Notes: generated by a model not told the origin, from the letters alone. A DNA stretch of 5,804 nt from Pseudomonadota bacterium (GCA_020354085.1 CP070641.1:582489-588292), one strand, 5' to 3'. Shown: positions 1 to 5,804, numbered from the stretch's first letter. Numbers and translations: made by a program.

Positions 1-460
1 CCGAGCCGCCGCCCTTGGCCGCGACCGTGACCTCGACTTTGTCGCCCGGCACCAGTTGCACATGGGTAACGGCTGGCGTGTTATCTCTGGTATTGCTGCG
101 CTTGCCGTCGGGATCGGCCAGCACCGAGGCACGCAGCGTGTTATCAGGGTCGGTGTAGGCGCGGTGCACGCCCTCGTTCACCATCTCCTCAATGCTGAGC
201 TTCGCGTCCCAGCGCACGTCCATCCCCACCTTAATAAACGCGATGGCGATACCGGTGTCCTGACAAATCGGGCGATGACCCTCGGCGGCCATGCGCGAGT
301 TAATAAGAATCTGCGCCATGGCGTCCTTCGCCGCCGGCGACTGCTCGCGCTGGTAGGCCGCGTACAGACTCTTGATGTAGTCGACCGGATGGTAATAAGA
401 GATGAACTGAAACGCGTCGGTCACGCTCTGAATGAAGTCAGCCTGTTTGATGGTCGCCAT
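1..460 (-). CDS. fumA: Fumarate hydratase class I, N-terminal part (cut by window edge)
   Basis: This enzyme interconverts fumarate and L-malate in the cytoplasm as part of the TCA cycle, using an oxygen-sensitive [4Fe-4S] cluster. Only the first 153 residues are present; fused one-chain members of this family are roughly 500 residues or more. Visible signatures are SYYHPVDYI (21-29), the RPICQDTG block (63-70) and VGMDVRWD (78-85). Also present are a GKR-NT-x-DNTPA stretch (119-130) and the start of a K-G-G-G-S block (149-153). C66 in the CQDTG motif is expected to be the first of three cluster-binding cysteines; the other two would lie outside the window. The ATG at 460 follows a GAGGAG ribosome site (472-477) with an 11-base gap. 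It matches the usual start of the family (M-x-x-I-K-Q). A perfect FNR-type box lies about 130 bases upstream. The family call is firm; whether the gene is closest to fumA or fumB cannot be settled from this fragment. Confidence 0.93.
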   Translation of the reverse strand, partial: MATIKQADFIQSVTDAFQFISYYHPVDYIKSLYAAYQREQSPAAKDAMAQILINSRMAAEGHRPICQDTGIAIAFIKVGMDVRWDAKLSIEEMVNEGVHRAYTDPDNTLRASVLADPDGKRSNTRDNTPAVTHVQLVPGDKVEVTVAAKGGGS

Positions 461-588
461 CCGTTGATGAGCTCCTCAATGCTTGATCTGACTGCTCGCC
501 GTGCGGTGCATCGATGCCACGCCGTCTTGCTCCAACCAAGCCATTGTGCCACGCGGCGTGTCTCAAGTGTGCTTAGGATTTGCGAATA

Positions 589-602
589 TTGATCTGCATC
601 AA
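589..602 (-). promoter_or_regulatory. Perfect FNR/ANR-type binding box upstream of the fumarase gene
   Basis: The sequence TTGATCTGCATCAA matches the FNR/ANR/DNR consensus TTGAT-N4-ATCAA at all ten defined positions. It is the right length for a dimer of a CRP/FNR-family regulator. It lies in the 224-base gap whose only downstream gene is the fumarase; the neighbouring efflux gene ends there and reads in the same direction. The box centre is about 135 bases before the fumarase start codon. I could not place a convincing -10/-35 pair. A CACAAT hexamer (543-548) would put the box near -60, a spacing used by class I FNR activation, but this is speculative. Palindrome and match are seen directly; binding by an FNR-like protein is inferred. 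Confidence 0.6.
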
Positions 603-660
603 AACCAAATTGCGCGCGCCGATACGGACCATTGTCCAAACCCTTACCGACAGCGGGTAC

Positions 661-685
661 ACGCGGCGGTGGCCGCCCGCCGCGT
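661..685 (-). terminator. GC-rich hairpin at the end of the efflux operon
   Basis: The arms ACGCGGCGG (661-669) and CCGCCGCGT (677-685) pair perfectly over 9 bp around a 7-base loop. The hairpin begins on the last base of the TAA stop codon of the outer-membrane channel gene. Its position fits transcription termination or protection of the mRNA 3' end. No run of T follows on the minus strand, so it is not a classic intrinsic terminator. Confidence 0.4.
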
Positions 686-2172
686 TATCGCGAATGAGAC
701 TCTGGACGAACCGGTGCTTGCGCGGTGCTTTCACGGCCGGCCGTGGCTTCGGGCGGTACTGCGAAACTGCCGCCCAACGCGAGGTGAAGATTGACGCGCT
801 GCACGCGTGCCTCGCTGCGCACGCGCAGCAGCGTAGTGCGCGCGGCTAGTAGCGCAAGCTGTTGCTGCGACACGGCGCGCAAGTCAGAGGCGCCCACACG
901 ATAGCGAACCTGTGCGAGCTCTACCGCGCGGCTGTTGTCGGCGACGGCTTGTGCCAAAATCCGCTCACGCGCGGTCAGCGCGAATTCGCTGGATAGTGCG
1001 TTCTCGACGTCGTTAAAGGCGCGCAAGCCTATGCGTGCATACTCGGCAAGCGCTTGCTTCTGCTCGGCGCTGCGAATGTCGACTCGGGCGACGAGCGCCC
1101 CGCCTTGGTAAATGGGCGCCAGTAGGTTGGCGCCGGCGCTCCACACCGGATTGTCCCGATCCTGCAATACGAACAGATCGCTTGAGACATTGCTGCCGCC
1201 GGCGGTGAGCGAGATAGTCGGCAGCCGTGCAGCCCTGGCCTCTTCCTCGCGATGGAAGGCAGCCGCCACGCGCCGCTCGGCGGCGACGATGTCGGGCCGA
1301 CGCTCGAGCAACTCCGATGGCAGCCCCGCCGGAACCGGCGGTGGCATAGCGGGCAATTCGGCCGGCGTGTCGATCGATGCTGACGGATAGCGACCGAGCA
1401 ACAATTCAAGCGCGCGGCGCGCCTGCTCGTAACCAAGTTCGAGGCTGCGCAGCGTGTCACGAAAACCGCCCAGGCTCGCTTCTGCCACGACCACGTCGTA
1501 TTCATCGCCGACACCGACGCGTTGGCGTTCCCGCGCGATCGCCACGAGTTGCTCGGCGGCCTGCACCATGTCTTGGGCGATCGTCGTTTGTAAGCGTGCC
1601 TCGCTGGTAAGGAACCAACTCTTGGCCACCGAAGCGGCGAGTGATTGGCGAGCATAGACGAAATCCGCCTCGGCTGAGTCGTACTGCGCGCTCGCCGCGG
1701 CGCGGCCAGCGCGCACCCGTCCCCACAAATCCAACTCCCAGGATGCCGACAACAGCACGCCTTGCAGGCCTGAGTTGTCGCCCGATAGCTTGCCGCCGCC
1801 GCGCGCGAGCAGCGTGACTGACGGATAAATGGCCGCGCCGGCGACGCGTGCATAGCCGGCGGCCTGCTCGACGCGCGCCGCCGCAACGCGCAGATCAGCG
1901 TTGTGTTCGAGCGCCTCCCTGACAAGCGCGTCGAGGGCGGGATCCGCGAACGTCGCGAGCCAGCCGTCAATGACTTCGCCCTCGGCCGCGCCAGCTGCGG
2001 TCCAACGCGGCGGGTTTGGCGCGTGCACCAGTGTCTCGTCACGAATCTCGCTTGCGCTTGGCGGCGACTTGAGCAGGCAGCCGACAAGACCGAATGCCGA
2101 CACCACGGTGACCGCAATGCCGGCCAACCGCAGGACGGCGCGGATCGGCATTGTCATGGTTCGAATCTGCAC
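685..2172 (-). CDS. NodT-family efflux outer-membrane lipoprotein (TolC-like channel)
   Basis: This protein is predicted to form a trimeric outer-membrane barrel with a periplasmic alpha tunnel, the exit duct of a tripartite efflux or secretion system. At 495 residues it is a normal length for the NodT/OprM/CusC family. A lipoprotein signal (hydrophobic 16-30, lipobox LVGC, lipidated C32) should anchor it by a fatty acid. Two outer-membrane efflux repeats follow, with typical marks: WLATFADPALDALV (71-84), SASWELDLWGRVR (142-154), LLERRPDIVAAERRV (288-302), LAPIYQGG (351-358), FNDVENAL (386-393) and VRYRVGASDLRAV (422-434). The first possible start is GTG at 2172, 8 bases after the adaptor gene stops; ATG codons at 2157 and 2151 also keep the whole signal peptide. 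None has a clear ribosome site, so translation is probably coupled to the adaptor gene. Fit as the channel partner of that adaptor is inferred from the operon. Confidence 0.93.
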   Translation of the reverse strand: MQIRTMTMPIRAVLRLAGIAVTVVSAFGLVGCLLKSPPSASEIRDETLVHAPNPPRWTAAGAAEGEVIDGWLATFADPALDALVREALEHNADLRVAAARVEQAAGYARVAGAAIYPSVTLLARGGGKLSGDNSGLQGVLLSASWELDLWGRVRAGRAAASAQYDSAEADFVYARQSLAASVAKSWFLTSEARLQTTIAQDMVQAAEQLVAIARERQRVGVGDEYDVVVAEASLGGFRDTLRSLELGYEQARRALELLLGRYPSASIDTPAELPAMPPPVPAGLPSELLERRPDIVAAERRVAAAFHREEEARAARLPTISLTAGGSNVSSDLFVLQDRDNPVWSAGANLLAPIYQGGALVARVDIRSAEQKQALAEYARIGLRAFNDVENALSSEFALTARERILAQAVADNSRAVELAQVRYRVGASDLRAVSQQQLALLAARTTLLRVRSEARVQRVNLHLALGGSFAVPPEATAGRESTAQAPVRPESHSR

Positions 2173-2180
2173 GACCGTAA

Positions 2181-3137
2181 TCAGTGCAGCTTGAGGATCA
2201 AGTAGTTGGTGTATGACCCGACGCGCACGATCACCTTGCGAATGATATGAAGCGCGGCCAAGCGGTTAGTATAGATCGCCGCGTCACCGCGAGCGCCGGC
2301 GGCGAGGAAACGCTGCCGATCGCGTTCGGCGATGGTGAACTTGACGGCGAAACGCCCGGGCGGCAGCGGCACGGGCCCGGTCTGCGGAATCGTGCCACTC
2401 ATTGGAAGCTGGCCTTGGCCCTGCGCCCAAACGATGGAATCGACCTTGGCCTTGATGATCTCGCCGGGATAGGTCGGCAATGCAATTTCCGCTTCGTTGC
2501 CCGGTTCGACCTGGGTCAGCTCGTTTTGGTGAAAGAGCGCGATCACCTGGTACGCGTCCTCGACGAACGCCATCGCCTGCACGAACGGCGCACCCACGAC
2601 GAACGACCCGGGACGCAACTGCACGTTGATTGGGGTGCCGTCGGCGGGCGCATATACCGTGGTTTGCGACAGCTCCCAGCGCGCTTGGTCAAGTTGCGCT
2701 TTGAGCTGGCGCACGTCGCTTTCGTAGCGCTCCTCGTCGAACTTGCTGCCCGCGCCGGTCGCAGCGAGTTGGCGTGTCTGCTTGAGACGCGTCTCGGCGA
2801 GCGCGAGTTGTGCCTCGATGCGCTTGACGTCGAGCTCATACGGCGTGGGATCGATCTTGAACAGCACGTCGCCCTTCTTCATGTGCCGATTACCTTCGGC
2901 CGGCACCTCGATCACGCGCCCCTTGACCTGCGGCACCACCTGCACCACGTACTTGATCACGCGCACGTCGTTCGACGACGGCGCAAAAACGTTGAGCAGC
3001 AGAATCATTGTCGTAAGCCCGACGATCGGGATGACCACCACCGTGACCTTGTGCGGCGTGGTCCAGGGGAGCAGCTTGAACTTGAAGTAGATGAGCCAGA
3101 CGATGGTGGCGTAAATCGCCAGCAGCAGTGCTTCCAT
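2181..3137 (-). CDS. HlyD-family membrane fusion protein, YibH/YiaV type
   Basis: This is a periplasmic adaptor anchored in the inner membrane, expected to bridge an inner-membrane partner to an outer-membrane channel. Two hydrophobic N-terminal segments (about 3-23 and 30-52) are followed by a first lipoyl half with VPQVKGRVIEVPAEG and KKGDVLFKIDP (68-97). A short alpha hairpin (about 98-158) comes next, then the second lipoyl half (VYAPADGTPINVQLRPGSFV, 161-180) and a beta-barrel region. The C-terminal end, IRKVIVRVGSYTNYL (299-313), resembles the tail of E. coli YibH as I recall it. The double membrane segment also matches YibH/YiaV rather than EmrA or AcrA. At 318 residues it is shorter than E. 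coli YibH (about 378), mostly because the hairpin is shorter. The ATG overlaps the upstream TAA as TAATG, with GAGGG 7 bases before it, so coupled translation is likely. Substrate unknown. Confidence 0.9.
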   Translation of the reverse strand: MEALLLAIYATIVWLIYFKFKLLPWTTPHKVTVVVIPIVGLTTMILLLNVFAPSSNDVRVIKYVVQVVPQVKGRVIEVPAEGNRHMKKGDVLFKIDPTPYELDVKRIEAQLALAETRLKQTRQLAATGAGSKFDEERYESDVRQLKAQLDQARWELSQTTVYAPADGTPINVQLRPGSFVVGAPFVQAMAFVEDAYQVIALFHQNELTQVEPGNEAEIALPTYPGEIIKAKVDSIVWAQGQGQLPMSGTIPQTGPVPLPPGRFAVKFTIAERDRQRFLAAGARGDAAIYTNRLAALHIIRKVIVRVGSYTNYLILKLH

Positions 3138-3658
3138 TAGCCGGCCCTCGATTCCTTCTTGCTAAGCTTCGCCACCCGCGCTTCGAGCTTGGCGATCTGC
3201 GCCTTGAGCGTCTCGAGGTCCTCACTTTCCGTGGCGTCCGACGCTTTGCGTTCGGCCTGTTCCTTGTAGAAGTCCTCGTGCTTGTCGGTTCCGTAGGCGA
3301 GCTTGTACAGCGTCGGCTTCGTATAGGCCCACAGCCAGGCGATCGGCCACAGCAGCCCGCCGAAGAACAGGGACAAGATGCACAAGGTCTTGATCGCTTC
3401 CTTTTGCGGATGATGGCGCTTTTCTGCGATCACCTCTGGCAGAACGTGCACTTTCCAAAACAGATAAATTCCGCCGACGGGCACAAGAACCAGGACCACA
3501 ACCGCGATCACATCCGCGGCGGAATCAACCAAGTCGGGTGGCAAGAACGATGCATGAGCAGTGAGCGACCAGAGTGTGCTCCCGAGCAACATCAGCCCGG
3601 CAGCGCCGCGACGCACAATTGTGCGGAAGAGATCTTTGTTGTCCTGTTCGCAACACAT
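3137..3658 (-). CDS. DUF3302 (YiaW/YibI-like) small inner-membrane protein
   Basis: This is a membrane protein of unknown function in the family of E. coli YiaW and YibI, which sit beside HlyD-type adaptors. The family core is recognisable: a membrane segment (about 47-70), then the motif EKRHHPQKEAIK (79-90) and a second membrane segment ending WPIAWLWAY (104-112). The spacing R-x-HP-x-x-x-AI followed by WP-x-x-W-x-WA is shared with YiaW as I recall it. At 173 residues it is longer than YiaW (about 107). It has an extra N-terminal segment with a basic stretch, a hydrophobic run and AHA-S (34-37), resembling a cleavable signal peptide. Its charged C-terminal tail (about 145-170) looks like a coiled coil. 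The ATG at 3658 has GGAG at 3670-3673, 11 bases upstream. It is first in the operon and overlaps the adaptor gene by one base. A role assisting or replacing a pump is inferred only. Confidence 0.85.
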   Translation of the reverse strand: MCCEQDNKDLFRTIVRRGAAGLMLLGSTLWSLTAHASFLPPDLVDSAADVIAVVVLVLVPVGGIYLFWKVHVLPEVIAEKRHHPQKEAIKTLCILSLFFGGLLWPIAWLWAYTKPTLYKLAYGTDKHEDFYKEQAERKASDATESEDLETLKAQIAKLEARVAKLSKKESRAG

Positions 3659-3683
3659 TGGCCAATGATCTCCGGCGAGCGGC

Positions 3684-3713
3684 AGTATGCCACACGCTAA
3701 AACAGAAACATAA
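3684..3713 (-). promoter_or_regulatory. Possible promoter of the DUF3302-adaptor-channel operon
   Basis: On the minus strand a CATACT hexamer (3684-3689) preceded by TGG forms an extended -10-like element with four of six consensus bases. An 18-base gap separates it from TTATGT (3708-3713), a weak -35. Transcription would start near 3677, giving a short leader that still contains the GGAG ribosome site. The match is modest and rests mainly on good placement. Confidence 0.3.
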
Positions 3714-3717
3714 GCGT
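3694..3717. repeat. Imperfect inverted repeat overlapping the operon promoter
   Basis: The arms ACGCTAA (3694-3700) and TAAGCGT (3711-3717) are complementary at six of seven positions around a 10-base AT-rich centre. In a GC-rich region this AT-rich patch stands out. It lies between and over the proposed -10 and -35 elements, where a repressor operator would sit. No regulator gene is adjacent, so its role is unproven. Confidence 0.3.
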
Positions 3718-3829
3718 TTGCCAGTCTGGTTGTTGCCGATGACCCTATGCGCAGTGCACGGTGCGAATTGGAGACAAACGCGACCGTTCGATTATCATGG
3801 ACCTCGACGCGCCGAGCGACTGCGCGCGC

Positions 3830-4186
3830 TCACGCCTCGGTGAAAAACGCCGTCGAGGCACCGAGATCGACGAATTGTCGCTGGTATCCGAGCATCTCTT
3901 CAGTCAACGCCTGCCCTTCGGGCGAGTCGGTGCGTGCGATCAGGTGCGCGGCGTTGTCCCACCAGTATTCCAGCACGCCGTCGTACGGCTCCTGGGTTCC
4001 GCGCTTTTCCCGAACCAAGACATTGGCCTCGACGGCCAGCGTCGCGCTCCTGGCGAAACGCGTCGCGCCGGTCAGTGCCGCCACGCGCTCGATCAGCGCA
4101 GTAAATTGCGGATCGTTCCAATAACGACGAAACTCCTCGACCGAGAGCTCCGACTTGCGTCTCATGCAATTGATGAATCGAATCAC
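3830..4186 (-). CDS. EthD-family small protein (dimeric alpha-beta barrel)
   Basis: A 118-residue cytoplasmic protein resembling the EthD family, small ferredoxin-like-fold proteins that form dimeric barrels. The family takes its name from a protein needed for ethyl tert-butyl ether breakdown, and most members have no known reaction. The family pattern is visible: MIRFINCMRRKSELSVEEF (1-19), YW (22-23), and YDGVLEYWWDN (68-78) near the second half of the fold. The YW segment usually continues to a histidine (YW-x-x-x-H); here it reads YWNDPQFTAL, so that histidine is absent. The start is GTG at 4186, set by an AGGAGA ribosome site 6 bases upstream. The gene reads away from the antiporter and toward the efflux operon, ending 171 bases before the DUF3302 start. 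It probably has its own promoter. The fold call is fairly secure; its function is unknown. Confidence 0.75.
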   Translation of the reverse strand: MIRFINCMRRKSELSVEEFRRYWNDPQFTALIERVAALTGATRFARSATLAVEANVLVREKRGTQEPYDGVLEYWWDNAAHLIARTDSPEGQALTEEMLGYQRQFVDLGASTAFFTEA

Positions 4187-4332
4187 CTTGGGTCTCCTGC
4201 GGTAGTTTCACTCGCCCGGTCGCGCGACGCATGGCCGGGGCGAATCGAGATTTCACCCGGTCCCCCGCTGCCGGTTGCTTGGCAGGCAGGATAACATGGC
4301 GTCTTCCGACTGCCATCCTAACGAAGGGGACC
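4187..4332. other. Intergenic region between the divergent EthD-family and antiporter genes
   Basis: This 146-base gap must hold the start signals of both genes, which are read in opposite directions. I found no convincing -10/-35 pair for either. It contains a 10-base palindrome GTCGCGCGAC (4219-4228). It also has two related stretches, TTTCACTCGCCCGGTC (4206-4221) and TTTCACCCGGTC (4251-4262), which differ by a 4-base gap. These may be chance in GC-rich DNA. Confidence 0.4.
4193..4198 (-). promoter_or_regulatory. Ribosome binding site fixing the GTG start of the EthD-family gene
   Basis: AGGAGA on the minus strand lies 6 bases before the GTG at 4186, ideal spacing. The next in-frame ATG (codon 8) would cut off the first beta strand (IRFINC), so GTG is the better start. 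Confidence 0.8.
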
Positions 4333-5804
4333 ATGCACGCCGCCGACTTCATTCACGACCTGGCCATCATCATGGCCGTAGCCGGGCTCGTGACGGTCCT
4401 GTTCCACCGGTTCAAGCAGCCGGTGGTGCTGGGCTATATCGTTGCCGGCGTCATCATCGGCCCGCACCTGCCGCCGGCGAAGCTCATCACGGACGAGGCC
4501 ACCATCAAGATTCTGGGCGAGCTCGGGGTGGTGTTCCTGCTGTTTTCGCTTGGGCTTGAATTCAACTGGCGCAAGCTGCGGCAAGTCGGCGTCACTGCCT
4601 TCGTCGGCGCCCTTACCGAGATCGTGCTGATGACCTGGATCGGCTACGAGATCGGACGCTATTTCGAGTGGCAGCCGATCGATGCGCTGTTCCTCGGCGC
4701 CATGCTGTCGATCTCGTCCACCACCATCACGGTCAAGGCGTTGGAAGAGCTAGGACTCAAGCGCGAGCGTTTTGCACAATTGTGCTTCGGCATTCTGATC
4801 GTCGAGGACATCCTGGCGATCGGTATCATCGCGCTGCTGTCGAGCGCCGCCGCCCCGGGCGGGTTCGACCCGGGGCTGGCAATGGGCACGCTCTTGCGGC
4901 TGGGCGTATTTCTGGTGGTGTCGCTGCTGCTCGGCATTCTGATTGTCCCGAGATTGCTCGCCTACGTGGCGCGCTTCAAGAGCGATGAGATGCTGCTGAT
5001 CTCGGTACTGGGTATCTCCTTCGCCTTCTGTTTGCTCGTGATTCGACTCGACTACAGCGTGGCGCTCGGCGCGTTTCTGATCGGCGCGATCATGGCCGAA
5101 GCGCGCGAGCTACAGACCATCGAGCGTCTGATCACGCCGTTGCGCGACATGTTCAGCGCCATCTTCTTCGTGGCGGTGGGGTTGCTGATCGACCCCAAAG
5201 TGCTGGTCGAGTTTGCCGTTCCCATCACAGTCATCACGACCGCGGTGGTAATCGGCAAGATCGTCACGCGCGCCATCGGCACGCATCTCGTGGGTCACAG
5301 CGGCCACACCTCGATGCGCGTCGGTATGACGCTCGCCCAAATCGGCGAGTTCTCGTTCATCATCGCGGCGCTCGGCGTCTCGCTCAAGGTCACGAGCCCG
5401 TTTCTCTTCCCCATCGCGGTCGCGGTGTCGGCCATCACCACCCTATTTACGCCCTACCTGATCCGGTCCGCGGACCGCACCACGGAAGTGCTCGACCGCG
5501 TCACTCCGAAGCCGGTAACGCGCGTGCTCGCGCTCTATACCGAATGGCTGCGCGCGATCAACCAGGGCCGCACGCGCAGCCAGATGGGTGCGTGGGTGCG
5601 GCGCATCCTGACGCACGTGTTGATCAACTTCATCGTGGTGGTGGCGATCTTTCTTGCCGGTGCCTTCGTCGCCGGCAGCGGCCGCGAATGGCTCGATCCG
5701 TGGCTGGCGCCCGGGCACACGCGCAAGGCGATCGTCTGGGGCGCGGCCTGCTTGTTGTCCCTGCCGTTCCTGGTCGCCGCCTACCGTAAGTGCCAAGCGC
5801 TCAG
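4333..5804 (+). CDS. CPA2-family cation:proton antiporter (3' end beyond window)
   Basis: An inner-membrane antiporter expected to exchange K+ or Na+ for protons in pH and ion balance. The 490 visible residues contain a complete Na+/H+ exchanger domain of many membrane helices (about 5-380). Family marks are FKQPVVLGYIVAGVIIGP (27-44), LGELGVVFLLFSLGLEF (61-77), the crossing-helix SISSTTITVK (126-135), the ion-site pair E158-D159 in LIVEDILAI, an intramembrane lysine K309, and TLAQIGEFSFI (333-343). After the domain comes a basic amphipathic stretch (about 397-425) and two more hydrophobic segments (about 427-446 and 466-483). No Rossmann-type TrkA-N (G-x-G-x-x-G) motif is seen by the window edge, so it is unlike KefB/KefC in its tail. 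The ATG at 4333 has an AAGGGGA ribosome site just upstream. Ion choice cannot be read from the sequence. Confidence 0.93.
   Translation, partial: MHAADFIHDLAIIMAVAGLVTVLFHRFKQPVVLGYIVAGVIIGPHLPPAKLITDEATIKILGELGVVFLLFSLGLEFNWRKLRQVGVTAFVGALTEIVLMTWIGYEIGRYFEWQPIDALFLGAMLSISSTTITVKALEELGLKRERFAQLCFGILIVEDILAIGIIALLSSAAAPGGFDPGLAMGTLLRLGVFLVVSLLLGILIVPRLLAYVARFKSDEMLLISVLGISFAFCLLVIRLDYSVALGAFLIGAIMAEARELQTIERLITPLRDMFSAIFFVAVGLLIDPKVLVEFAVPITVITTAVVIGKIVTRAIGTHLVGHSGHTSMRVGMTLAQIGEFSFIIAALGVSLKVTSPFLFPIAVAVSAITTLFTPYLIRSADRTTEVLDRVTPKPVTRVLALYTEWLRAINQGRTRSQMGAWVRRILTHVLINFIVVVAIFLAGAFVAGSGREWLDPWLAPGHTRKAIVWGAACLLSLPFLVAAYRKCQAL

Noticed and set aside
561..566. TTGAGA as a -35 element for the fumarase promoter
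   Set aside because: It matches five of six bases, but no acceptable -10 sits 15 to 19 bases downstream.
56..592. Open plus-strand frame of 178 codons opposite the fumarase
   Set aside because: It overlaps the well-matched fumarase on the other strand, resembles no family and is rich in residues typical of antisense frames in GC-rich genes.
421..639. Open minus-strand frame of 72 codons covering the region upstream of the fumarase
   Set aside because: It runs into the fumarase start in another frame, has no recognisable domain, and covers the FNR box and leader. It has no good ribosome site.
2247..3140. Long plus-strand frame (297 codons) opposite the adaptor gene
   Set aside because: It is the mirror of the adaptor coding frame, full of His, Arg and Leu, with no family resemblance.
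3128..3700. Plus-strand frame of 190 codons opposite the DUF3302 gene
   Set aside because: The minus-strand frame carries clear DUF3302 motifs and membrane segments. The plus-strand frame is its shadow.
3791..3796. GATAAT on the minus strand as a -10 element for the efflux operon
   Set aside because: The hexamer is good (5 of 6), but the expected -35 position reads TCGCTC, and it lies over 130 bases from the first gene. The element at 3684-3713 is better placed.
4206..4262. Two similar TTTCAC...CCCGGTC stretches and a GTCGCGCGAC palindrome as operators
   Set aside because: The repeats differ by a 4-base gap, and short GC palindromes are common in such DNA. They were kept only as a note on the intergenic region.

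Overview
The window is GC-rich DNA whose protein families and fused class I fumarase sequence suggest a proteobacterium, most likely a betaproteobacterium of the Burkholderiales type. The taxonomic call is an inference from how the proteins read, not from a marker gene. No rRNA, tRNA, CRISPR array, insertion sequence or phage gene was seen. The window looks like ordinary chromosome carrying an envelope-transport cluster.

Layout. Positions 1-460 (minus) hold the first 153 codons of a class I, iron-sulfur fumarate hydratase that runs off the left edge. The 224 bases upstream contain a perfect FNR/ANR-type box (TTGAT-N4-ATCAA, 589-602), suggesting oxygen-responsive control of the fumarase. A 9-bp hairpin (661-685) overlaps the stop codon of the next gene. 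Positions 685-3658 (minus) form a tight three-gene operon, read in the order DUF3302 small membrane protein, YibH/YiaV-type HlyD adaptor, NodT-type outer-membrane lipoprotein. The first two genes overlap as TAATG and the third begins within about 30 bases of the second. A weak promoter and an imperfect inverted repeat lie upstream, at 3684-3717. Positions 3830-4186 (minus) hold a small EthD-family protein with a GTG start. Positions 4333-5804 (plus) hold a CPA2-family cation:proton antiporter that runs off the right edge.

How the genes work together. The three-gene operon supplies an outer-membrane channel and a periplasmic adaptor, but no recognisable inner-membrane pump (RND, MFS, ABC or FUSC). 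The DUF3302 protein stands where a pump would be expected. This pairing is known in outline from E. coli yiaVW and yibHI. Here it is joined to its own outer-membrane channel, making a candidate envelope-spanning system of unknown substrate. It is the most interesting item in the window. The fumarase, EthD protein and antiporter show no obvious functional link to it. Every gene recognised is intact apart from the two cut by the window edges.
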